Positions 1-14,777 are shown, counted from the first letter of the stretch. The stretch is 16,864 nucleotides of DNA from CAYJDG01 sp964368875 (GCA_964368875.1 CAYJDG010000045.1:1-16864); one strand, 5' to 3'. Translations and numbers: made by a program. Notes: generated by a model from the sequence alone, not told the origin.

Positions 1-2
1 AA

Positions 3-2915
3 TCCGGTGACAGTGGCACCGCGGTGATCAACAAGAACATCGAAGCGACGGGGACAGCGAACCTGCAGGGCGGGATCATGCTGGCGGACAAGGCGCTGAT
101 CACGTGCGATGCGACGACCGCTGGCGTGATGGCGATGAACGGTAACGCGATCGAGATCTGTGACGGCGCCGGGGCCTGGACGGCGATCACGGGTGGAGGC
201 GGGGCCCTTGGAACAACCGCGACCTGCGCCGCGCCTGCGGATGCGGGCAACATCAGATATAATACCGTTACGGGCCAACCTGAGTTCTGTAATGGGACAA
301 TCTGGGTGCCGTTCACCTTGTCATCGCAAGTTGCCAATCTGGTCTTCACGCCGATGCAGTATAACGCGATGAACGTCGATGGCGGTAATAACCTCGATAC
401 CACAAATTGCACGGTTCCAAGCGGGTATTCCTGTGGGGCTATTTATACATTTACCCTGCAGAACCAAGGCGGGGCAGCAAGCACTTCGATCAGCGTTTCC
501 ATGACTAACGTCACCAATTTTGTGAAAGTTTCGGATACCTGCAATGGAAACACGCTGGGTATAGGAGCCAGCTGCACTATTGGGTTACGCCCAAAAGCCA
601 ATGGCAATACTTCATATAGCGGCGTGATAAACATCACAGCAGAAAATAATCCGTTCGCAACTATGCAAGGTGTGGCCACGAATTTCGGATGTTTTCCAGG
701 ACGTCTCGGTCCCGGAGGAATTTATGCGGGATGCGGTCTGGCTGATCCAGACGGCAGTTTCGATCTGGTTATAAACCCGGGTGGATGCAGCGGCGCGGTC
801 ACCAATCCAAGCTGTACCTTTGGCAATGATACGGGCGCCGTTTCGCGTACGTTTGGCGGATCTGGCGTTGTCTTTCCTTATGTCGTAGACAGAACAGGTG
901 CCTGGGGAGCGCGCCAGCATCAGAACCTTGTCGCCTATTCTACCATCTCATCGACTGTTCTTTCAGCGGTTCAGTATTGTAACGATATGGTTTACGCTGG
1001 ATATTCCGACTGGTTCCTGCCCTCGCGTACCGAATGGGATTACGTTCAGACTGCCTTTAATGCGGGGCAGATACCCTTTGTGTATGGAGCGTATAAGTTA
1101 TCGGATACCTACGAGTACTACGGTTTGGGCAATATGAGTCAGGAATGGGTATCAGCTCCCGGTGCTCCGTATTATCGCGGAGACTGGCGGACCAGCGCTC
1201 AACCAGTGCGGTGCGTACGCCGGGAGAATCTGCCGCTGCCAGCGGCAGTCGCGGATACCGATCCCGATACCGTTTCAATCCCTCCCGTGGTTGTGACGTC
1301 CGCCAGTGCGCCAGGAACATCAATAACGGTAACACTTGCGGGCTTCCTGCAGCCCGTGACGGCAACGATTTCCGGCGGTTCCGGTATGGACATCATCAAG
1401 AACGGGACCCCTCAGGGCTCGACTTCGGTTGCCGGGCTTAAAGTAGGCGATACTCTTTCTTTCCGCATGAATGCACCCGCGGTATTAGGCACAAAATCCA
1501 ATGCTACCGTTACGATCGGTAGCGACACATACACATGGTGGGTGGGTTATGCCGATACATCCAGAACAGTGAAGGTTTTTGTCGCGCCTGGTACGTATGG
1601 CAGCAAAGGCGGACTGCCTGGCGCGGATGCGTGGTGTAATTCACAGGCCGCAGCGTCGTCACTTGGCTTGTCTGGAAACTGGAAGGCGATCCTGTCATCG
1701 AGCAGCATCAATGCCGCCGACCGGATTCCGTGGAACTGGGGCACTGCCCAGGCAGTGAATGGGTCAACCATTGTCGATGGAGGATTGCCGGACATGTTCG
1801 ATGGGGCACTGGATGCGCCACTGAATATCAAAGCCGATGGAACTACCTATAACGGGTTCGTTCACACCGGGTCTTCCGCGTATGGCGTTTCTTTCAACCA
1901 GAGAGGCACTGCGGCACTTTACTGGTGCAATGACTGGACGTCCAACGCGTATTATGGGGCAGGCGGTACAGTTGGCAATGCAGCTTCTGCATCGCAGGCA
2001 TTTTACTACGATTCCGGCGATGCCTACTGGTGTTCGGGTGACCCTGGCCCGTTAGGTGTTTATTGTATGGAAGATATCGACAGTGCGTCCGATACGCTCC
2101 CGTCGCAGATCGTAGTTCCGTATAAAATTCAGGTTGCTGTCAGCACACGCACCTCTTCCGATCCGATTGTTATCGGCGGAATGAGTCCCGCGGCTACGCA
2201 AACTCTGAGCGTAAGCGCAACTGGCGGTACGCCGACGTTCACGATCAATGGCGGAGGCGAGGTTGCATCAGGTTCTGTGAGTAATGGCGACACTATCGTC
2301 TTCAAGATGACTTCTGCGGCGACGGCGAGCACCAGTCAGAAAATGACCATAACAGCAGGTTCAATGACTGCTTACTGGCGGGTGTGGACGGGAGATCCGA
2401 CGGGCAGTGTGACCAAACGGGCTTTCGTTACCAACGCAAACTATGCTGGTAATCTCGGCGGGCTTGCCGGAGCAGATGCAAAATGCCAATCGCAGGCAGC
2501 CACTGCTGGGCTTGGCGGGACTTGGAAAGCATTGCTTTCTGATCCGGCTGATGAAAATAACTGGGCGATCAACCGCATCGGCTACAATTGGTCTACGCTT
2601 GAACTGGTAGATGGAACCGATGTCGCCACGGCAGGGCAAATCTGGTCACCGCCTTTGCTGAGCCCGCTTAACAAGAGCCAATCAGGTGCAGTTCTGTCTT
2701 CGACAAGCACGTATTCCAACACGCTTGCCAATGGCAGGCCATATTCTACAAATCCAGCCTCTGCCTGTGGCAGCTGGACCACTGGTAGTAATGATTATGA
2801 TCAGACATGGGGCGTAGTTGGGGCCACGACCAGCCAATGGGTTGCTGGTGGAAATGTCACGGGTTGTTATCCATGTTCGGATGGCTGTTACCGTCTGACC
2901 TGCATTGAACAGTAA
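3..2915 (+). CDS. Large Cys-rich surface/secreted protein, 5'-truncated: Lcl/DUF1566-like plus two Ig-like/DUF1554-like units
   Basis: The reading frame is open to the left edge, so the start and any signal peptide lie outside the window. The first possible internal start is a GTG at 24, and residues are numbered from it (963 codons to TAA). Residues 27-56 and 68-97 carry two copies of a Cys...AG...E-x-C-x-G-x-W motif common in exported proteins. Residues about 140-220 resemble an Ig-like 'choice-of-anchor' domain, with the motif LGIGASCTIGL. Residues about 222-400 resemble the Lcl C-terminal domain (DUF1566), with YSDWFLPSRTEWD and the closing PVRCVRR. Residues about 420-700 and 710-963 are two diverged copies of one unit: an Ig-like strand domain followed by a DUF1554-like, C-type-lectin-like domain (GGLPGADAWC and GGLAGADAKC, then WKAIL/WKALL). 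Family knowledge suggests an extracellular adhesin or lectin-like role. The specific ligand is unknown. The assignment to exported surface proteins is fairly secure and the function is inferred. Confidence 0.8.
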   Translation, partial: SGDSGTAVINKNIEATGTANLQGGIMLADKALITCDATTAGVMAMNGNAIEICDGAGAWTAITGGGGALGTTATCAAPADAGNIRYNTVTGQPEFCNGTIWVPFTLSSQVANLVFTPMQYNAMNVDGGNNLDTTNCTVPSGYSCGAIYTFTLQNQGGAASTSISVSMTNVTNFVKVSDTCNGNTLGIGASCTIGLRPKANGNTSYSGVINITAENNPFATMQGVATNFGCFPGRLGPGGIYAGCGLADPDGSFDLVINPGGCSGAVTNPSCTFGNDTGAVSRTFGGSGVVFPYVVDRTGAWGARQHQNLVAYSTISSTVLSAVQYCNDMVYAGYSDWFLPSRTEWDYVQTAFNAGQIPFVYGAYKLSDTYEYYGLGNMSQEWVSAPGAPYYRGDWRTSAQPVRCVRRENLPLPAAVADTDPDTVSIPPVVVTSASAPGTSITVTLAGFLQPVTATISGGSGMDIIKNGTPQGSTSVAGLKVGDTLSFRMNAPAVLGTKSNATVTIGSDTYTWWVGYADTSRTVKVFVAPGTYGSKGGLPGADAWCNSQAAASSLGLSGNWKAILSSSSINAADRIPWNWGTAQAVNGSTIVDGGLPDMFDGALDAPLNIKADGTTYNGFVHTGSSAYGVSFNQRGTAALYWCNDWTSNAYYGAGGTVGNAASASQAFYYDSGDAYWCSGDPGPLGVYCMEDIDSASDTLPSQIVVPYKIQVAVSTRTSSDPIVIGGMSPAATQTLSVSATGGTPTFTINGGGEVASGSVSNGDTIVFKMTSAATASTSQKMTITAGSMTAYWRVWTGDPTGSVTKRAFVTNANYAGNLGGLAGADAKCQSQAATAGLGGTWKALLSDPADENNWAINRIGYNWSTLELVDGTDVATAGQIWSPPLLSPLNKSQSGAVLSSTSTYSNTLANGRPYSTNPASACGSWTTGSNDYDQTWGVVGATTSQWVAGGNVTGCYPCSDGCYRLTCIEQ

Positions 2916-2931
2916 TCGACTGAATAACCGA

Positions 2932-2957
2932 ATGGCCCCATGCGGGACCATTTTTTT
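2932..2957 (+). terminator. Intrinsic terminator after the surface protein gene
   Basis: ATGG-CCC pairs with GGG-(A bulge)-CCAT around a short loop and is followed directly by seven T residues at 2951-2957. It lies 16 nt after the TAA of the upstream gene. It also insulates that gene from the convergent minus-strand gene, whose stop is at 2972. Confidence 0.75.
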
Positions 2958-2971
2958 ATCGATCAGATTTT

Positions 2972-3487
2972 TTAAATCGTTTCAGGTGCTGGACATTGAG
3001 GCAGGCCAGTATCAATGATTGCACTGGCAGTTTTTGTACCTCCTCCAAAAGGCAGCACAGTTCCGTCAGGTAAGCGCGGCGGCATACCGCAGACAACCTG
3101 GCCGGTTTCCTCATCGAAATAAACTGTGAAGCCTCCACCGGGATTGAATGCCTCATCAATTGGAGCTGCCTTAATCGGTTGCTGCACAGGTAGCGTCCCA
3201 AGATCGGATTTTTCCTTGATCTTGTCGCGCAGGGCAGCCTTGAACGTATCAACCTGCGCGGCAGTGTAGGCGGTCTCAGTCGACGTGGTGGTCCCAAGAC
3301 GCGAGGTCCGTGTGGCAGAAATGGTCACGCCCCCATCAGCCGATGCGGCAGTTTTGACCGATCCCGAGACAGTTTTGCCGGTTGCGGTGGTTTTTTCGTA
3401 AGTGACTTCGCGGCTGGTGGGGTTGGTCTTCATCTGTAAAGTCAGGGATTTACTCCAGTTGATGGAGCCAGAATGGACTGTTGTCAT
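2972..3487 (-). CDS. Hypothetical Thr/Ser-rich protein, 171 aa
   Basis: I do not recognise this family. The ATG at 3487 is preceded by an SD-like AGAGAA (3495-3500) with a 7-nt spacer, so the start is well supported. There is no obvious signal peptide or membrane segment. Residues about 1-75 are rich in Thr and Ser and look strand-forming, with alternating polar and hydrophobic residues. Residues about 75-95 form a short charged helix-like stretch (TFKAALRDKIKEKSD). The C-terminal half is rich in Pro and Gly, with TVYFDEETGQVVCGMPPRLPDG. Two cysteines are present near the C-terminus. The gene converges on the large surface protein gene and diverges from rpoB. A possible structural or phage-like beta-rich protein cannot be excluded, but nothing here supports a specific function. 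Confidence 0.65.
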   Translation of the reverse strand: MTTVHSGSINWSKSLTLQMKTNPTSREVTYEKTTATGKTVSGSVKTAASADGGVTISATRTSRLGTTTSTETAYTAAQVDTFKAALRDKIKEKSDLGTLPVQQPIKAAPIDEAFNPGGGFTVYFDEETGQVVCGMPPRLPDGTVLPFGGGTKTASAIIDTGLPQCPAPETI

Positions 3488-3509
3488 ATGTAAATTCTCT
3501 TTTCTGGTG

Positions 3510-3523
3510 AAACTTGCAAGTTT
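3510..3523. promoter_or_regulatory. Perfect 14-bp palindrome AAACTTGCAAGTTT, candidate operator
   Basis: The sequence is its own reverse complement and sits 22 bp upstream of the start codon of the minus-strand 171-aa gene. The half-site CAAGTTT recurs at 3541-3547, inside a 9-bp direct repeat GCAAGTTTT (3516-3524 and 3540-3548, 24 bp apart). The other half, AACTTG, recurs at 3581-3586. The spacing suggests protein binding to the control region of the minus-strand gene. A role as an RNA hairpin in its 5' leader is the alternative. Confidence 0.4.
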
Positions 3524-3548
3524 TCAGAGTGGGAGAGAAGCAAGTTTT

Positions 3549-3569
3549 ATGCCGCAAGGGGCATTTTTT
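3549..3569 (+). terminator. Weak terminator-like hairpin ATGCC/GGCAT with T tract
   Basis: A 5-bp perfect stem (3549-3553 with 3560-3564) has a 6-nt loop and runs into TTTTTT (3564-3569). It lies in the intergenic region with no plus-strand gene before it, so it may stop read-through from the left or be a chance structure. Confidence 0.35.
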
Positions 3570-3601
3570 CATATTATTGTAACTTGGGATATTTAGGGGT
3601 C

Positions 3602-3632
3602 TTGTCAGGCCCTTCCGCTCCCGCCATATAAA
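3602..3632 (+). promoter_or_regulatory. Sigma70-type promoter candidate TTGTCA-N19-TATAAA
   Basis: The -35 TTGTCA (3602-3607) matches 5 of 6 consensus bases and the -10 TATAAA (3627-3632) matches 5 of 6. The 19-bp spacer is longer than the preferred 17. Predicted transcription would start near 3639. It points towards rpoB but first meets the strong terminator at 3683-3719. Confidence 0.4.
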
Positions 3633-3638
3633 TCATGC

Positions 3639-3719
3639 TTTTTTCTCTAGACATCAGAGGTTTGATCCGTTAAGACCACGCTACACCCGGCGGAAAAAGC
3701 ATATTTCCGCCGTGTTTTT
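3639..3719 (+). ncRNA. Candidate ~80-nt small RNA or attenuated rpoB leader
   Basis: This stretch is delimited by a promoter-like pair upstream and a strong intrinsic terminator at its 3' end, and contains no plausible ORF. A short hairpin with CTCT pairing to AGAG around 3645-3660 precedes the terminator stem. The unit could be an independent small RNA. It could also be the prematurely terminated leader of rpoB, whose start codon is 175 nt beyond the terminator. I do not recognise an RNA family. Confidence 0.3.
3683..3719 (+). terminator. Strong intrinsic terminator upstream of rpoB
   Basis: CGGCGGAAA (3688-3696) pairs perfectly with TTTCCGCCG (3704-3712) around a 7-nt loop, followed by TG and TTTTT (3715-3719). 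It is the strongest hairpin in the intergenic region. It separates rpoB from upstream transcription or acts as an attenuator. Confidence 0.8.
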
Positions 3720-3894
3720 ATCGCGGACTATCGGGCAAGACTGACCATACCAAAGAATTGTCGCACAGTGTTTGAAGGACGCCGCATCCCTTCGAAACTG
3801 CGCTGACGGGATGTTGTGGTCAAAGATCTCCCTCATGAAAAAGTTTTAACGGGCTCATATTATTTGAGTCTTTGAACGCTGTAAGGGCACACGC
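3720..3894 (+). promoter_or_regulatory. rpoB 5' leader with two mutually exclusive hairpins
   Basis: Hairpin A pairs GTTTGAAGG (3770-3778) with CCTTC-G-AAAC (3789-3798) and has one bulged G. Hairpin B pairs GCATCCC (3784-3790) with GGGATGT (3808-3814). They share bases 3789-3790 and B's 5' arm lies in A's loop, so both cannot form together. Neither is followed by a T tract. A TATTAT (3858-3863) could be a -10 box but has no convincing -35. The ribosome binding site of rpoB is TAAGGG, just upstream of ACACGC-ATG. Confidence 0.35.
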
Positions 3895-8139
<4,245 letters not shown>

Positions 8140-8145
8140 GGGTTT

Positions 8146-8169
8146 GCGGCGGGCGCATAAGCTCGCCGC
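8146..8169 (+). promoter_or_regulatory. GC-rich 9-bp hairpin in the rpoB-rpoC gap
   Basis: GCGGCGGGC (8146-8154) pairs with GCTCGCCGC (8161-8169), with one G-U pair and a GCATAA loop, 6 nt after the rpoB stop. No T tract follows, so it is not a standard terminator. It may be an mRNA processing or stability element, or a pause site. The rpoC ribosome binding site TAGGAA follows at 8205-8210. Confidence 0.5.
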
Positions 8170-8217
8170 CCCTCTCTGAAGACAGACACAAGATTTTAGA
8201 ACGCTAGGAAAACGGCC

Positions 8218-12432
<4,215 letters not shown>

Positions 12433-12452
12433 GCCACGCTACATAAACTTAT

Positions 12453-12484
12453 AAAAAAGCAGCCTTAACCGGCTGCTTTTTTAA
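12453..12484. terminator. rpoC terminator (bidirectional)
   Basis: AAAAAAGCAGCC (12453-12464) pairs with GGCTGCTTTTTT (12471-12482) around a TTAACC loop. Perfect pairing of the A and T tracts makes it symmetric, so it can act on both strands. It ends 17 nt before the ATG of the next plus-strand gene, leaving little room for a separate promoter there. Confidence 0.9.
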
Positions 12485-12501
12485 TTCCCAACTTGCCGCA
12501 T

Positions 12502-13272
12502 ATGACAAAGAAGATTATTGGTAAAAACGGAGATTTCACAGACTGGACGAAAAAAATGACAGCAGCAAAACACTCTATGCATTCCAAAGCCGGCCAATAT
12601 GCGGCGCAGCTGGGCGTCGGGGCCTTTGCCAAAGCGGCGAAAAACACCGCAGAGTCGCTTCCGCCACTTGTGGTTCCAACCTCGCTCCCGCCAACGAATT
12701 TTCCTTGTCCTGACAACATCATGGTAACCGATAATCAGGGCACTATCCGGATCAGTCTCCAGACTGACGGGTTGATTTTTAAATTTGTCAGTACGCCCGG
12801 TAGGAAATTCTTCGCTCTTGAACGCGTGACCGATAAAAAAGGCACGTTGACCAACCGGGAAATGAACCGCCAGGAAGCTGAGTATGGTTTGGATGTGATT
12901 GAACGCAAACTAAGTCCGTTTGAACTGACAACGCTAAAACCGAAACTCGATGAGTTAAGAGCGGCTCTCCCCGGCACCCCATACCCGGATAAGCCGATCA
13001 AATATGATGAGAACAAAAGAGAATATACCTTCACCCGTTATGGTTATGAATTTAAAATCAGCCGGGTTGCGCCATATCCCGCAACTGTTGCGTTCCGCGA
13101 TGGATATGGCAGTTCGCACAGTTCTCGGCCCATGCAGGCTGGCGAATTACTGACCGCGCGGCGCGCCATCTCCTGCTCAATGAATTTGAGTGATAGTGTT
13201 TCACTGAAACCCTTTTTGGAAGTGCTCGAGAACCGCCAATACGATCTGGCGACACCGGCTCCGAAAGCATAA
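12502..13272 (+). CDS. Hypothetical protein, 256 aa
   Basis: I do not recognise the family. From the ATG at 12502 it is 256 residues. A TTG at 12493 and an ATG at 12556 (with GGA about 9 nt upstream) are alternative starts. The ATG at 12502 has no SD-like sequence, so the start is uncertain. The basic N-terminus (residues about 1-55) has MTKKIIGKNG and an amphipathic stretch with QYAAQLGVGAFAKAAKN. A Pro-rich link (LPPLVVPTSLPPTNFPCP) follows. The rest is mixed alpha/beta, with charged helix-like stretches around NREMNRQEAEYGLDVIERKL and a strand-rich segment YTFTRYGYEFKISRV. No signal peptide or membrane span is clear. It sits between two strong terminators and so forms its own unit. A promoter must overlap the rpoC terminator: TATAAA occurs at 12450-12455 without a good -35. 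Confidence 0.65.
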   Translation: MTKKIIGKNGDFTDWTKKMTAAKHSMHSKAGQYAAQLGVGAFAKAAKNTAESLPPLVVPTSLPPTNFPCPDNIMVTDNQGTIRISLQTDGLIFKFVSTPGRKFFALERVTDKKGTLTNREMNRQEAEYGLDVIERKLSPFELTTLKPKLDELRAALPGTPYPDKPIKYDENKREYTFTRYGYEFKISRVAPYPATVAFRDGYGSSHSSRPMQAGELLTARRAISCSMNLSDSVSLKPFLEVLENRQYDLATPAPKA

Positions 13273-13282
13273 AGACGGAATG

Positions 13283-13315
13283 AAAAAAGCGGCCCAGCAA
13301 GGCCGCTTTTCTTTT
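13283..13315. terminator. Bidirectional terminator between convergent genes
   Basis: AAAAAAGCGGCC (13283-13294) pairs with GGCCGCTTTT (13301-13310) around a CAGCAA loop. A T-rich tail TTTTCTTTT follows on the plus strand and TTTTTT on the minus strand. It serves the 256-aa gene ending at 13272 and the beta-barrel gene ending at 13330. Confidence 0.9.
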
Positions 13316-13329
13316 GTCTTAACGAACGC

Positions 13330-13974
13330 CTAGAAGTGATAGGCCATGCCGAGGCGCAGATTGTTTTCGTCCGGATCGATGCCGTCTTTTTCTTCATAGA
13401 AAACATGCGTGTAATCCAGACGAACGCCGATTTTTTCATAGGCATAGACTTCAGTGCCGACACCCAGTTCTAGACCGTCATAGGTCTCATCGTCAGACAA
13501 CCCTGCGCCGGAAGCATCAAAATTGGCCGAGCGGTAGCCGATGATACCGTATGGTTTCAGGCCAAACGGGCTGTTCGCATCCAGTACACTGAATCCGGGA
13601 CGGAAGCTAACCCCCCAGTCATAATCCTTGGAAACATCAAAGGCGCCTGCCGAATCGTCGGCATTCGAATCTGTATAATAAGCTTCAATCGCCCCGTTCA
13701 TCCCGATGCCAAGGCGGCCCATGGTCTGATCTAGAAGCTGATCGATCTGATAACCGACAAAGAACCCGTATTCATCGCCATTGGCGTCAAAATCGGCTCC
13801 GGCGACATCGGTTTCGATATCGTTCCAGCCATAACCGACATAAGCCCCCATATATAGGCCGGTTAAAGGCGAATCCGTGTAATCGTGGTTAGACGTATAT
13901 TGTTGTGCATTGGCACTGGGCGCGAAGGCCATAGTTGCTATGCCAAGAGCCACAAGCAGAAGAGGGTTTTTCAT
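13330..13974 (-). CDS. Outer-membrane beta-barrel protein (OMP_b-brl-like), 214 aa
   Basis: The N-terminus is a classic signal peptide: MKN, a hydrophobic core from LLLVALGIATMAFA, then SANA with predicted cleavage after A23. The mature part has alternating aromatic and small-residue strands: GLYMGAYVGYGWND, YGFFVGYQID, LGIGMNGAIEAYY, DWGVSFRPGFS, LKPYGIIGYRSANF, LELGVGTEVYAYE and IGVRLDYTHVFYEE. The protein ends LRLGMAYHF, whose terminal Phe is typical of BAM-dependent outer-membrane proteins. Length and pattern fit an 8-stranded small barrel of the OmpA/Opa-like superfamily. There is no OmpA peptidoglycan-binding domain. Acidic loops (DDSAGAF, DGIDPDENN) suggest cation-rich surface contacts, which is inferred. 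The ATG at 13974 is preceded by AGAGAA about 6 nt away. A good promoter lies upstream, and a bidirectional terminator follows. Confidence 0.85.
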   Translation of the reverse strand: MKNPLLLVALGIATMAFAPSANAQQYTSNHDYTDSPLTGLYMGAYVGYGWNDIETDVAGADFDANGDEYGFFVGYQIDQLLDQTMGRLGIGMNGAIEAYYTDSNADDSAGAFDVSKDYDWGVSFRPGFSVLDANSPFGLKPYGIIGYRSANFDASGAGLSDDETYDGLELGVGTEVYAYEKIGVRLDYTHVFYEEKDGIDPDENNLRLGMAYHF

Positions 13975-13995
13975 GAAGTTTCTCTGGGTCAGGGG

Positions 13996-14026
13996 TTGCA
14001 GTCCCTAGCTCAACGAAGGATAAAAT
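13996..14026 (+). promoter_or_regulatory. Weak promoter candidate for ung, TTGCAG-N19-TAAAAT
   Basis: The -35 TTGCAG (13996-14001) and the -10 TAAAAT (14021-14026) have a long 19-bp spacer. Transcription would start near 14033, face to face with the beta-barrel promoter and just before the inverted repeat. This is the best plus-strand candidate in the gap, but it is only modest. Confidence 0.25.
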
Positions 14027-14033
14027 GAAAATG

Positions 14034-14049
14034 CTGAGATAATTCTCAG
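14034..14049. promoter_or_regulatory. Inverted repeat CTGAGA-TAAT-TCTCAG between omp and ung
   Basis: Perfect 6-bp arms with a 4-bp centre sit at the predicted start site of the beta-barrel transcript. It could be an operator for the barrel gene or for ung, or a 5'-terminal stem-loop in either transcript. Confidence 0.45.
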
Positions 14050-14052
14050 ATA

Positions 14053-14081
14053 TTTATAAATTAGGGAGACCTAGTTACCAA
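14053..14081 (-). promoter_or_regulatory. Promoter TTGGTA-N17-TATAAA for the beta-barrel gene
   Basis: On the minus strand the -35 TTGGTA (14076-14081) and the -10 TATAAA (14053-14058) are separated by exactly 17 bp. The predicted start is near 14046, giving a leader of about 70 nt. The -35 lies next to the ribosome binding site of the divergent ung gene, so polymerase binding here could interfere with ung transcription. Confidence 0.6.
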
Positions 14082-14086
14082 AAGGA
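14082..14086 (+). promoter_or_regulatory. Ribosome binding site AAGGA deciding a TTG start for ung
   Basis: AAGGA ends 7 nt before the TTG at 14094 but 16 nt before the in-frame ATG at 14103. Spacing therefore favours the TTG. Confidence 0.6.
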
Positions 14087-14093
14087 CACAGAA

Positions 14094-14777
14094 TTGAACT
14101 CTATGATTGCGACGCTCGATGCCAGCTGGATGAATCATCTGGAAAGCGAATTTTCCAAGACATACATGCGCGCACTAAATGATTTCCTAAAACAGGAACT
14201 GAATAGCGGTGTTCTGGTCTATCCGCGCAGCACGGATATTTTTAATGCGTTTAACTTGTTGCCGTTCGACCGTGTGCGGGTGGTGATCCTTGGTCAAGAC
14301 CCGTATCATGGCGATGGGCAGGCCCATGGCCTGTCCTTCTCGGTTCCTGACGGGGTCAAATTGCCGCCCTCGCTGCGCAACATCTATAAAGAGCTTGAAA
14401 GTGAATATGGCTGCAAGATGCCTCTGAGCGGCGATCTCAGTGCTTGGGCAGAGCAGGGGGTTTTGCTACTCAATGCCACACTGACGGTGCGGCAGGCCAT
14501 GGCTGGATCACATCAGAAGAAAGGCTGGGAACAGTTTACTGACAGCGCCATTCAGGCCCTCAATGCGCAGCATAAACATCTCGTCTTTATGCTGTGGGGA
14601 TCTTATGCGCAGCAAAAGGGTGCTTTCATTGACCGCAGCAAACATCTTGTTCTGGAGGCGCCGCATCCGTCGCCGCTCTCTGCGCACCGGGGATTTTTGG
14701 GCTGCGGGCATTTCAAGAAGGCCAATCAATATCTGGCGCAGCATAACTTGCCCATAATAGACTGGACGAACGCCTAG
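14094..14777 (+). CDS. ung: Uracil-DNA glycosylase, family 1
   Basis: This enzyme removes uracil from DNA, the first step of base excision repair after cytosine deamination or dUTP misincorporation. The protein is 227 residues from the TTG start (E. coli Ung 229). GQDPYH starts at 67, with the catalytic aspartate D69 (E. coli D64) activating water. N127 in LLLNATLTV matches the uracil-reading N123. The HPSPLS loop starts at 191, with H191 (E. coli H187) and the minor-groove leucine L195 (E. coli L191). All catalytic residues are present. The start is TTG because the AAGGA site fits it; an ATG three codons later is the alternative. It is divergent from the beta-barrel gene and its stop overlaps the convergent gene's stop by 4 nt. 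Confidence 0.97.
   Translation: MNSMIATLDASWMNHLESEFSKTYMRALNDFLKQELNSGVLVYPRSTDIFNAFNLLPFDRVRVVILGQDPYHGDGQAHGLSFSVPDGVKLPPSLRNIYKELESEYGCKMPLSGDLSAWAEQGVLLLNATLTVRQAMAGSHQKKGWEQFTDSAIQALNAQHKHLVFMLWGSYAQQKGAFIDRSKHLVLEAPHPSPLSAHRGFLGCGHFKKANQYLAQHNLPIIDWTNA

Noticed and set aside
3402..3596. A 64-codon plus-strand frame overlapping the start of the minus-strand 171-aa gene
   Set aside because: It has no RBS, overlaps the coding and control region of a better-supported gene, and has no recognisable sequence features.
3531..3625. tRNA-like ends: GGGAGAG near 3531 and CGCTCCCGCCA ending at 3626
   Set aside because: The acceptor would have a mismatch, the T-loop lacks TTCGA-type sequence, and no D or anticodon arm is evident. 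A decayed tRNA or attachment-site remnant cannot be excluded but is not supported.
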